Source: Brachybacterium kimchii (lineage in GTDB: Bacteria; Actinomycetota; Actinomycetes; Actinomycetales; Dermabacteraceae). Taken from it: a DNA stretch of 64,000 nt. This document shows, in pieces, positions 7,475 through 14,102 of the stretch. The position numbers and the translations under genes were made by a program. The stretch spans positions 868,001-932,000 of the forward strand of contig NZ_CP097218.1 of NCBI RefSeq assembly GCF_023373525.1. Direction: 5' to 3'. The notes under the pieces were generated by a model. It made no database searches. It saw only the letters and a list, made by a program, of their open reading frames with translations, and was not told the DNA's origin. The first letter of the stretch is position 1. Every line of letters begins with the position of its first letter.

Positions 7475-7547
7475 TCGGGATGACAGGGCTCGAACCTGCG
7501 ACCTCACCGTCCCGAACGGTGCGCGCTCCCTACTGCGCCACATCCCG
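7475..7547 (-). tRNA. tRNA-Pro (CGG)
   Basis: Acceptor CGGGATG/CATCCCG, loop TTCGGGA. Confidence 0.92.
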
Positions 7548-7567
7548 GTAGGGCCTGAGCGACCCAG

Positions 7568-7640
7568 CGCGCTCGGAGGGTCTCGAACCCCCGACCTGAT
7601 GCTCCGGAGGCATCCGCTCTATCCCCTGAGCTACGAGCGC
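7568..7640 (-). tRNA. tRNA-Arg (CCG)
   Basis: Acceptor GCGCTCG/CGAGCGC, stem GATGC/GCATC, loop CTCCGGA. Confidence 0.93.
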
Positions 7641-7693
7641 AAAGCCCCAGCGGCCCCGACCCGTCGAGGGCCGCGGCCAAGGTCTGTCCTGCG

Positions 7694-7767
7694 TGGACCC
7701 GAACGGAATCGAACCGCTGACCTCCCACTTTTCAGGCGGGCGCTCTGACCAACTGAGCTACAAGTCC
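7694..7767 (-). tRNA. tRNA-Phe (GAA)
   Basis: Acceptor GGACTTG/CGGGTCC, A73, loop CTGAAAA. Confidence 0.92.
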
Positions 7768-7845
7768 GTGCACGAAACGGTTCGACCGCGGCCGAAGCGG
7801 TCCCAGACCACGACCTGCGAGGAAGGTTGCAACCTCCGTGCGCCT

Positions 7846-7935
7846 GACGTCCGGGAATCGAACCCTGGCTGTCCGGCACGACACGGTCGGCGTTCCGCGT
7901 GGTGCCCACGCGGAGCGGGAACTCGCTGCGTGGGC
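7846..7935 (-). pseudogene. Degenerate class II tRNA-like piece
   Basis: T-arm CAGGG-TTCGATT-CCCGG and a long variable region are visible. The anticodon arm is CCGCGT-GGGCACC-ACGCGG with no U33, and acceptor pairing is not found. Confidence 0.45.
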
Positions 7936-7938
7936 CCG

Positions 7939-8012
7939 TACCCCCTGCCGGATTCGAACCGGCGCCGTCCCGCTTGAAAGGCGAGCATCCTGGTCCACTA
8001 GACGAAGGGGGC
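7939..8012 (-). tRNA. tRNA-Glu (TTC)
   Basis: Acceptor GCCCCCT/AGGGGGT, loop CTTTCAA. Paralogue of the Glu(CTC) gene at 8055. Confidence 0.92.
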
Positions 8013-8054
8013 GAGAGCTACGCGAGCACGGGCGATGACCCCTCGCGCAGCTGG

Positions 8055-8127
8055 TACCCCCTACCGGGATCGAACCGGTGATCTCCTGGCTGAGAACCAG
8101 GCGTCCTTGCCACTAGACCAAGGGGGC
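8055..8127 (-). tRNA. tRNA-Glu (CTC)
   Basis: Same acceptor as the Glu(TTC) gene, loop TTCTCAG. Confidence 0.92.
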
Positions 8128-8362
8128 AAAGCATCCGCTCGGCACTGAGGTCTGGACCCAGTACCGAGCATCAGCCGTACTCGCCTCTCGACGCGGTCGC
8201 TGAGCGCCAGACGCGCACGCGGCCGTTCGAAGAGCGAGGCTTCTAGCGTTCCGCCGAGATTCCTCCATTTATGTATTTCGCAGATCGGGCGCCCGGCTCT
8301 CACCAAGTACCGTCACTGGCTTCGGAATCTCACCGAAGTCCCACGGGAATCATTCGTAGACG

Positions 8363-8435
8363 TGGAGGAGCGGGGAATCGAACCCCGGACATCCTGCTTG
8401 CAAAGCAGGCGCTCTACCGACTGAGCTACACCCCC
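8363..8435 (-). tRNA. tRNA-Ala (TGC)
   Basis: Acceptor GGGGGTG/CTCCTCC, with a G3-U70 pair, loop TTTGCAA. Confidence 0.92.
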
Positions 8436-8476
8436 GTCGCCTCGTTTCGGCTTTCGCCGCGGCGAGGCATTCCGTC

Positions 8477-8549
8477 GCGCGCCAGGAGGGACTCGAACCC
8501 CCGACACCCGGCTCCGTAGACCGGTGCTCTTCCGCTGAGCTACAAGCGC
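8477..8549 (-). tRNA. tRNA-Arg (ACG)
   Basis: Acceptor GCGCTTG/CTGGCGC, loop CTACGGA, T-loop TTCGAGT. Confidence 0.9.
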
Positions 8550-8559
8550 ATCGTGCCCA

Positions 8560-8724
8560 TCACCGGGTCAGCTGCTCCTTGATCGCTGCACGACGCAGGG
8601 CGCCACGATCACGCAGGCGCTTCATGCGGCGATCACCATGCACCCCGGCCGCCCTCGAGCGGGCACGCTGGATCACGGAGAGGTGCAGCTCAGGGTTCTC
8701 GTGACGATGCGGATTCTTCGCCAT
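8560..8724 (-). CDS. Unknown 54-aa basic protein
   Basis: ATG at 8724 follows a perfect AGGAAGGAGG ribosome-binding site. The peptide (MAKNPHRHENPELHLSVIQ...) is rich in Arg, His and Lys and has no membrane segment. Such basic small proteins often bind nucleic acid, but nothing specific is recognised. It sits between tRNA-Gly(GCC) and tRNA-Arg(ACG) and probably shares the array transcript. Confidence 0.7.
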   Translation of the reverse strand: MAKNPHRHENPELHLSVIQRARSRAAGVHGDRRMKRLRDRGALRRAAIKEQLTR

Positions 8725-8760
8725 GCTGTGCCTCCTTCCTGATCGTTCGGGCATGCATGG

Positions 8761-8833
8761 AGCGGACGACCGGGATCGAACCGGCGACCTTCACCTTGGC
8801 AAGGTGACGCGCTACCGACTGCGCTACATCCGC
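8761..8833 (-). tRNA. tRNA-Gly (GCC)
   Basis: Acceptor GCGGATG/CGTCCGC, stem TCACC/GGTGA, loop TTGCCAA. Confidence 0.92.
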
Positions 8834-8869
8834 GAGGGCGGCGGTGCCCGCCAGGGCTCACCCATCGTC

Positions 8870-8942
8870 GTTCGAGGAGTCGAACCTCGCCCACCGCGCT
8901 AGTCTGCGGCTCCACCGGAAGCACATCCCCAAAGGGACCGAT
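8870..8942 (-). pseudogene. Chimeric or broken tRNA-like gene
   Basis: A D-arm and a T-arm (CGAGG-TTCGACT-CCTCG) are present, but the 5' strand GGGGATG cannot pair with the 3' strand AACGACG, and the anticodon loop is 8 bases (AGACTAGC). The 5' half looks borrowed from a different tRNA. Confidence 0.45.
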
Positions 8943-8978
8943 GAGGGTGACGCGGAGTCGAACCGCGACGCGCAGACG
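8943..8978 (-). pseudogene. Isolated tRNA T-arm remnant
   Basis: CGCGG-TTCGACT-CCGCG stem-loop without the remaining cloverleaf, immediately 3' (on the minus strand) of the Lys gene. Confidence 0.4.
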
Positions 8979-9050
8979 TGCCCCGTCAGGGATTCGAACC
9001 CCGGACCTGCCGATTAAGAGTCGGAAGCTCTTCCGCTGAGCTAACGAGGC
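8979..9050 (-). tRNA. tRNA-Lys (CTT)
   Basis: Acceptor GCCTCGT/ACGGGGC, A73, loop CTCTTAA. Confidence 0.92.
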
Positions 9051-9051
9051 G

Positions 9052-9123
9052 TAGTCGCTGAGGGATTCGAACCCCCGACCCGCTGGGTGTAAACCAGATG
9101 CTCTTCCACTGAGCTAAACGACT
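9052..9123 (-). tRNA. tRNA-Val (TAC)
   Basis: Acceptor AGTCGTT/AGCGACT, loop TTTACAC. One base from the Lys gene. Confidence 0.9.
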
Positions 9124-9250
9124 ATGCGGCGCCCACCCGGAGATGGGACAGGCCGCCCGTCGTGACGTGACGGTACCGGCATGCTCGACTGCGCGCCCCG
9201 CGGCCGCAGGGCGTCGTGCCGCTCTGGATGTCCCGCATGCAGGGGACCCG

Positions 9251-9335
9251 TTGGGGATGCGGGACTCGAACCCGCGAAGGACGTGATGCCACCTGCTTTA
9301 CAGACAGGTCCCTTTGCCACTCGGGTCAATCCCCA
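9251..9335 (-). tRNA. tRNA-Tyr (GTA)
   Basis: Class II as expected for bacterial Tyr, acceptor TGGGGAT/ATCCCCA, loop CTGTAAA. First tRNA of the array in the direction of transcription. Confidence 0.92.
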
Positions 9336-9537
9336 GGAGCCCCGCTGCTGCACCACGTCAGCGGGACGACCCCGGCTCGGTCGGCCGGGGTGTTCCGCCC
9401 ACCCGGCGCATTGCGCGGGATGAGCGGCTGCACGACGGGCGGCGTGGTGCCGCACGAGGTCGTGCTTGGAATGTCTCTGTGCAGTTCTCAAGGTGCTGGC
9501 GCACTCGGCCTTGCGGCCCGGCGCTCACGACACACCC
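9336..9537 (-). promoter_or_regulatory. Transcribed leader of the tRNA array with rRNA-like boxA
   Basis: No protein gene. On the minus strand CCTTGAGAACTGCACAG (9477-9493) closely resembles the TTTGAGAACTCAA-CAG leader element (boxA region) upstream of actinobacterial 16S rRNA. It is preceded by a GGCCGCAAGGCC hairpin near 9508-9519 and followed by an 8-bp hairpin ACCCCGGC/GCCGGGGT at 9369-9391. It lies between the promoter at 9538 and the first tRNA. Confidence 0.6.
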
Positions 9538-9565
9538 AGTGGGCGGTCGATTCCTCTGGCAGGAC
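9538..9565 (-). promoter_or_regulatory. GTCCTG-N14-CGCCCACT promoter of the tRNA array
   Basis: Exact spacing, minus strand, 45 bases upstream of the boxA-like sequence and 200 bases before tRNA-Tyr. Confidence 0.7.
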
Positions 9566-9632
9566 GGACCCTGCGAAGAGGAGGGGAGATGGATCGGCCC
9601 GTGGTGAGGGCTCGGCGGTCGGCGGGTGGAGC

Positions 9633-9797
9633 TCAGTGGCTCTGAATCTCGAGGTGAGGTCGCAGATACGCGCCACGGACGACAGGTTCGCCCGCCCTCG
9701 GATTCGTCTCCAGCCGGTCGCCAAGACCCGGGCATGAGAAGGTGCGCAGCCACGACGTGCCCGTGGTGCGCTTGTTCTGCGCCAACTGGTGCTGCAT
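9633..9797 (-). CDS. Unknown 54-aa protein at the head of the array
   Basis: ATG at 9797 with a GGAAGGAGG ribosome-binding site 5-6 bases away. The peptide (MQHQLAQNKRTTGTSWLRTF...) is basic and unrecognised. A CGCCCACT box at 9894 lies ~100 bases upstream. It has the same length and the same strong ribosome-binding site as the gene at 8560-8724, but no clear sequence likeness. Confidence 0.6.
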   Translation of the reverse strand: MQHQLAQNKRTTGTSWLRTFSCPGLGDRLETNPRAGEPVVRGAYLRPHLEIQSH

Positions 9798-9893
9798 GGC
9801 TGCCTCCTTCCGATCCGGTCCTTGAGAACGTTCGGCGCCCACCGTAGAGGAGGCCCCGGACAGACGCCACGGATTTCCCGCGGCACTTCGAGT

Positions 9894-9901
9894 AGTGGGC
9901 G
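9894..9901 (-). promoter_or_regulatory. CGCCCACT box, no clear upstream half
   Basis: Lies between the stop of the 9959 gene and the ATG at 9797. The hexamer at the expected distance is CGACGA. Confidence 0.35.
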
Positions 9902-9958
9902 GGGGATCGGCCGACTCGTCGCGAAGCAGCATCCCCGCAGGTCACGGCTCGCCCGAGG

Positions 9959-10903
9959 TCAGTTCCCCCAACGCTCGCTGAGACGGCCTCGGGATCGCTC
10001 AACCCACGTCCTCAACTGGTGCACCTCGAACATCTGCCGCCGACCGGGGCCGCCCGGCGCCGACGTCACGTCGTCGACCTCGGACAGCGCGCGCTCCGCA
10101 TCGCAGCACCCATGCTCGCTGAGCATTTTCATCTGGTCGCTGCCGTCTGCGAGTCGGCGCGCGTACCGGCGCACGTTCGCGTCGGTGGGCAAGTCCACCG
10201 GCTCCGAGTCGTCGAACTGCGCCCGCGCCTGCGAGTCGTTCTCGCGGTCCGCTGCCGTGACGTTCTCGAGCGACGGCGAGGAGTCGTACATCGTGGGCGT
10301 TCGTGTCATCGCAGAGCTCGTGATCCGCTCCCGGAACAGCCGTCCCAGGCTCTCGTGCCCGAAGGTGCCCACGTCGGCCTCATTGGCGAAGGTCACTGGG
10401 CCACCGGGGGCGTCCCATGCGGTCTGGTACATCTGCTCCCTGCTGGTGAGGCCCTCGGTGCTGTACTCCCACGACAGCTGCGGATCCTCCGCGTCGTAGC
10501 TGATGTCGGCGCCCGGGTAGCGATCCCTCAGGACCTGATCGAGCACCACGCTCGCCTCCTGCGCGTCAGCCTCGTCCTCCGGGCCGTACGACGCCGTGTC
10601 GGGGTCGCGGGTGCCGGTGATGCTCCTGTCGGGCACGAAGACGGTGACCTCGGCTCGCGTCCGTCCGTCTTCGTGGTCGAACCAGCAGGAGAAGGTGGAT
10701 GCGTACCCGTCGAGCCCGAAGTCGTCAGCCTCGGCGCCGTCGCGGTCGTTCAGCACGGGCCGGAAGAAGTCAGGGGAGTGCGGGAGCGCGTCGATGATCT
10801 CCTGATCGGTGGCGACGTGCACGTCGGCTTCGGTGCGACCGACAGGGGCGAACTGGCCCCCGTTGCCGTTCATGCCGACCTCGCCTCGGCGCTTGCTGGC
10901 CAT
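9959..10903 (-). CDS. Unknown protein with a degenerate N-terminal GNGGQF tag
   Basis: 314 aa from ATG 10903, preceded by GAGGGGGCGTGAAC. The start (KRRGEVGMNGNGGQFAPVGR) is a diverged copy of the tag seen in five other proteins of this window (RKKDTGEQGNGGQFG...). The rest is acidic, with a middle EVTVFVPDRSITGT segment and a C-terminal helical region ending ERSRGRLSERWGN. No domain recognised. It follows the 10906-11862 gene by 2 bases and is co-transcribed with it. Probably cytosolic (no signal or membrane segment). Confidence 0.8.
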   Translation of the reverse strand: MASKRRGEVGMNGNGGQFAPVGRTEADVHVATDQEIIDALPHSPDFFRPVLNDRDGAEADDFGLDGYASTFSCWFDHEDGRTRAEVTVFVPDRSITGTRDPDTASYGPEDEADAQEASVVLDQVLRDRYPGADISYDAEDPQLSWEYSTEGLTSREQMYQTAWDAPGGPVTFANEADVGTFGHESLGRLFRERITSSAMTRTPTMYDSSPSLENVTAADRENDSQARAQFDDSEPVDLPTDANVRRYARRLADGSDQMKMLSEHGCCDAERALSEVDDVTSAPGGPGRRQMFEVHQLRTWVERSRGRLSERWGN

Positions 10904-10905
10904 GT

Positions 10906-11862
10906 TCACGCCCCCTCGGTGTCTCGAGCGCAGCGGTAGGTGAAGACGTGATCGGTCCTCGTCGTCATGGACTCCAGGTCCGGGTACTCCCTGGTGGAGG
11001 GGGACAGGTCCTGGACGACCCACTCGTCGCGATCCGCCATGATCCAGGCGCTGTACTCCGGGCCGTTCTCAATGTCCGGGTGCGTCTGCCAGTCCATCTC
11101 CTGCCCGTCAGCGTCGTAGTAGGTCGGGAAGGCCGACAGCAAGGAGGTGTCCTCGAAGTCGTCGCTGGTGGGGAAGGAGAGGTACGCGGCGCTGTGACGG
11201 GATCCGAGGTCTCGCAAGCCGTCGATGGCCTCGGACGACTCCGCCTGGGCGGCTTCGCGGTAGAGCTCACGTGCTGCCGCTGCGCGGGCCTGGGTCGGCG
11301 TCTGCTGAGGAGTTCGAGAAAGCTCCGCGTATTCGCCCAGCGACTGCCGTGCGGCATTGAGCGCAGTCGACTTCCGCGCGGCATCGATGATCCTCTCGGC
11401 CTCGACATCGGGCCCGCTCCGGTTGAGGCTCGCCCACGGGTGGCCCTCCAGGGCGTAGTCGATGTCGAAGTTGTCGGCGCTGTCAGCAGTCACGACGACC
11501 TTGCACTGAACGTTGCCGTCGCTCGTCGCCCGCGCCTCCGCGTAGGGGTCGGCCAGGTTCATCTGCCTGGCCAGCTCCTGCGGGTCCACGTCCTCAAGGT
11601 TGCAGGCCGGGATGCTCGTCGCGCCTTCGATGCGGATGCTTCCCTCGGGCAGAAGCGTCCCTGTCATCTCGTCGATGCCGTAGAGGTCGCCGTTGTGGCC
11701 CTCGATGGGCTGGGGAAGTCCCGGCATGATCTTCCGCCCGGGGCTGCTGGTGCCGGTATCCACGGCCACCTCCGCGTCGCTGCGGGTGACGGATCCGAAC
11801 TGGCCGCCGTTGCCCTGCTCGCCGGTGTCCTTCTTGCGGACCTTCGTGGCTGTCCTGGCCAT
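10906..11862 (-). CDS. Unknown protein with N-terminal RKKDTGEQGNGGQFG tag
   Basis: 318 aa from ATG 11862. Residues ~8-30 carry the tag (KVRKKDTGEQGNGGQFGSV then TRSDAEVAV). The tag is almost identical to that of the beta-helix protein at 46054, although the bodies are unrelated. Residues 110-140 (CKVVVTADSADNFDIDYALE) look like a beta sheet. The middle is an Ala-rich helix and the C-terminus is acidic (DEWVVQDLSPSTREYPDLES). Promoter-like box at 11904-11931. First gene of a two-gene unit with the 9959 gene. Function unknown. Confidence 0.82.
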   Translation of the reverse strand: MARTATKVRKKDTGEQGNGGQFGSVTRSDAEVAVDTGTSSPGRKIMPGLPQPIEGHNGDLYGIDEMTGTLLPEGSIRIEGATSIPACNLEDVDPQELARQMNLADPYAEARATSDGNVQCKVVVTADSADNFDIDYALEGHPWASLNRSGPDVEAERIIDAARKSTALNAARQSLGEYAELSRTPQQTPTQARAAAARELYREAAQAESSEAIDGLRDLGSRHSAAYLSFPTSDDFEDTSLLSAFPTYYDADGQEMDWQTHPDIENGPEYSAWIMADRDEWVVQDLSPSTREYPDLESMTTRTDHVFTYRCARDTEGA

Positions 11863-11903
11863 GGCTCCTCCTGCAGATGTCCGTCGCGCCTGGTGATCTA
11901 TGA

Positions 11904-11931
11904 AGTGGGCGGGACGGTCAGTCGGCTTCGT
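11904..11931 (-). promoter_or_regulatory. CGCCCACT box with alternative upstream half ACGAAG
   Basis: 42 bases upstream of the 11862 start. At the -35 position it has GACGAAG rather than GTCCCG, like the boxes at 13115, 14065 and 41128. Confidence 0.45.
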
Positions 11932-13078
11932 CGAGGGAGTCCCCTTCGGTCCAGCGCACGTGGTCGTAGAACTTGCGATGGAAGTAGTCGATCTGCGAGT
12001 TCGACGTGTCGCGGTTGTAGGAGTTCACGAGCGTCTCGATGCGCTCGCGGATGATCGAATCGGCGGGCTTCTCGATGGGGGCCTCCTCGAGACCTCCGTA
12101 CTGCCACTTGCGGCCGCGGTAGTAGGGACGGTGGCCCTTGGGCGGGGTGATCAGCACATTGATGGACTGGTGCATGTTGCTGCTGCCCGCCTGGTTCACG
12201 CGCACCGTGTACCCCTGGGGGATGAAGCCGTCCGCGCTGGCGCTCTTGAGGTCGGTGCGGATCTGCTTGGTCAGCTCGGCGCCGTGGACGTTCTGCGTGC
12301 GCTCGTAGTTGGAGCCGTAGTAGCCGGCGTACATCTCACCGCCGTCGTCGGTCTCCCCGCCGCCGGAGTAGTCGCGAACCTGTGCACTCTCGCGCAGAGT
12401 CTCCGCCATCTCGGCCTCATGGATGATCGCCTCGCCCAGTCGCTGACGGCGCTCCGGGTCCGTCTCGCGCATGAACTGGTCGGCGATCTCATGTGCTTCG
12501 TCGGGGCCGTTTGCGTGCTTCACGCCCACCATCACCTGGGTGAGGCGCAGCCATGCCATCTGGCCTGGATGGGTGGTCCCGGGCGCCCACTGTGCGGAGC
12601 CCGCCTGCAGGAGGTCGTTGTCTTCCGCCAGCGCGGTAGCTTCGCTGAGAAGCTCGCGGCGCTGCGTGGGGGAGAGGCTGGATCGTCCAGCGGCCATGTC
12701 CGCGAAGAGCTCCGACGTGGCCACTCGCTGCGGGGACCTCGGGGCGCCGATCGCATGTCGGCGGCTGTCTTCCGGGAGCGATTCGATGTAGGTGCGTGCC
12801 GCGCCGGTGCCCTCGTCCTCGTTGATGCGCAGCACCGTGGACGCCTGGTCGAACGGGAGGATGTGGCTCGGGTCGATGCCGCTGCTGTGCACCATCTGGG
12901 AGCAGAGGCGGATCTCGCGTTCCTGGTCCGTCTCGAGGATCGGTTGCGCGGGCGCGAGGACGCTGATGTCGGCGTCCGAACGGACGATGGTCCCGAACTC
13001 ACCCTTGTTGCCGGCCTCGCCGGTGTCGCGCTTGCGGGTGCGCGCGGTGGAGCGGCGCAGCGGAACGACCTTGCCCAT
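11918..13078 (-). CDS. Unknown protein with N-terminal RKRDTGEAGNKGEFG tag
   Basis: 386 aa from ATG 13078 (GAGGACAC upstream). Residues ~13-38 hold the tag (TRKRDTGEAGNKGEFGTIV, then RSDADISV). The remainder is largely helical and acidic. A Tyr/Gly-rich patch (EMYAGYYGSNYERTQ) and a C-terminal section predicted to be compact (INVLITPPKGHRPYYRGRKW) are visible. No known domain. The body differs from those of other tagged proteins, so the tag is a shared N-terminal module rather than evidence of common function. Confidence 0.82.
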   Translation of the reverse strand: MGKVVPLRRSTARTRKRDTGEAGNKGEFGTIVRSDADISVLAPAQPILETDQEREIRLCSQMVHSSGIDPSHILPFDQASTVLRINEDEGTGAARTYIESLPEDSRRHAIGAPRSPQRVATSELFADMAAGRSSLSPTQRRELLSEATALAEDNDLLQAGSAQWAPGTTHPGQMAWLRLTQVMVGVKHANGPDEAHEIADQFMRETDPERRQRLGEAIIHEAEMAETLRESAQVRDYSGGGETDDGGEMYAGYYGSNYERTQNVHGAELTKQIRTDLKSASADGFIPQGYTVRVNQAGSSNMHQSINVLITPPKGHRPYYRGRKWQYGGLEEAPIEKPADSIIRERIETLVNSYNRDTSNSQIDYFHRKFYDHVRWTEGDSLDEAD

Positions 13079-13114
13079 GTGTCCTCCTCGATCTGGCGAT
13101 CACTCACCAGGAGA

Positions 13115-13142
13115 AGTGGGCGGGGCGAACGCCTAGCTGCGT
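13115..13142 (-). promoter_or_regulatory. CGCCCACT box with upstream half GAACGCAG
   Basis: 37 bases upstream of ATG 13078. The -35 position overlaps an inverted repeat CGAACGC/GCGTTCG right after the previous gene's stop. Confidence 0.5.
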
Positions 13143-13702
13143 TCGTGCACCAGGAGTGCGGCACCGGCGACGTCGGTGCTGCCGTCGGGGTAGACCACGC
13201 GCAGTCGCAGGCTGGGTATGAGCCTCGGGGAAGCGACCCACATCTGGTCGTCGTTCACGGGAACGGCCGAGATGCGGGTTCCGTGGTGCGCGGACTCGAC
13301 GTGTGCCCCTTCCGGTAGGGCTCTCCCGCCGTCGATGGTGACGATGGCGACTCCCCCTGGAGAGTCCGGTCGGGTGATCACCTCGCACCATGCGTCGATG
13401 CTGTGTCGGTCTGCGTCCAGGAGCGCGGCGGGGAGCACGTCGATGTCCGCCGACACGGGTTTCGGAGACCCGTCCTGCCCCGTGGCGCGGATGCGCACGT
13501 GGTGGTGGCCGACCGGGGTCTCCCGTGGAGGGGTGAGGGTGAGTGCGCCGTTCGGGCTGAGGCTCACCCATCCGGGGTTCCCGGAGGACAGGATGGGTGT
13601 GCGGACGTGGGCAACGGGAGCAATGACGGAGGCGGCGCCGGCGCGGATGCTCACGCGCGGGTACGGGCAGCATGTGGAGGTTGCTGGCTCGTGGTGCCTC
13701 AC
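13133..13702 (-). CDS. Unknown beta-rich 189-aa protein
   Basis: GTG start at 13702 overlaps the upstream stop (GTGA) and has a strong GAGGAGGAAGC ribosome-binding site. The protein consists of short beta strands with Ig-like phrasing (GALTLTPPRETPVGHHHVRI, GVAIVTIDGG, LRLRVVYPDGSTDV). This could be one or two Ig-type beta sandwiches. No signal peptide, and the N-terminus has CC. Translationally coupled to the 113-aa gene upstream. Confidence 0.75.
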   Translation of the reverse strand: MRHHEPATSTCCPYPRVSIRAGAASVIAPVAHVRTPILSSGNPGWVSLSPNGALTLTPPRETPVGHHHVRIRATGQDGSPKPVSADIDVLPAALLDADRHSIDAWCEVITRPDSPGGVAIVTIDGGRALPEGAHVESAHHGTRISAVPVNDDQMWVASPRLIPSLRLRVVYPDGSTDVAGAALLVHERS

Positions 13703-14040
13703 GCAGCTTCCTCCTCTTCGACGACGTCCAGGGGATGGACCGTAGCCCCGGTGGCAGACACTCGGCCGGCCTCGAGGTCCTCGAGCAGGCGCTGGCACCA
13801 TGTGGTCGATGCCTGAGGGCCCCCGTAGCCATCCGGGACGGCGAATCGCGTCCCGCGGGAGAGGTCCACGACCAGGTGACGGTCGACGCCGCCGACGCGG
13901 AGATCGCAGATCATGTACCGCTCGCTGCGGCATCGCACTGTGGTCCGGATAGGGCCTCGGGCCAGTCGGATCCCGGCGAAGGACAGCGAGTCGCCGGCGG
14001 TCCGACTGCTGAGCGGGTGGATCAGGGTGGTTGTCGTCAT
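13699..14040 (-). CDS. Unknown 113-aa protein
   Basis: ATG at 14040 with AAGGAGG upstream. Contains RLARGPIRTTVRCRSERYMI and HLVVDLSRGTRFAVPDGYGG, beta-rich, ending in an acidic EEEEAA tail. Its stop overlaps the next start, so the two form an operon. No known family. Confidence 0.75.
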   Translation of the reverse strand: MTTTTLIHPLSSRTAGDSLSFAGIRLARGPIRTTVRCRSERYMICDLRVGGVDRHLVVDLSRGTRFAVPDGYGGPQASTTWCQRLLEDLEAGRVSATGATVHPLDVVEEEEAA

Positions 14041-14064
14041 CGAATGACCTCCTTCGCCAGCGAC

Positions 14065-14092
14065 AGTGGGCGGCGCGCCGCCGGACCTGCAT
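14065..14092 (-). promoter_or_regulatory. CGCCCACT box with upstream half GGATGCAG
   Basis: 25 bases upstream of ATG 14040. Upstream hexamer ATGCAG belongs to the second class seen at 13115 and 41128. Confidence 0.45.
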
Positions 14093-14102
14093 CCGCGGAG
14101 CG

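Noticed and set aside
8870-8942. Possible amber suppressor tRNA (CTA in AGACTAGC)
   Set aside because: Loop has 8 bases without U33 and the acceptor does not pair; more likely a broken tRNA.
9821-9830. CTTGAGAACG on the plus strand near 9.8 kb
   Set aside because: Wrong orientation for the tRNA array and no rRNA or tRNA downstream on that strand.
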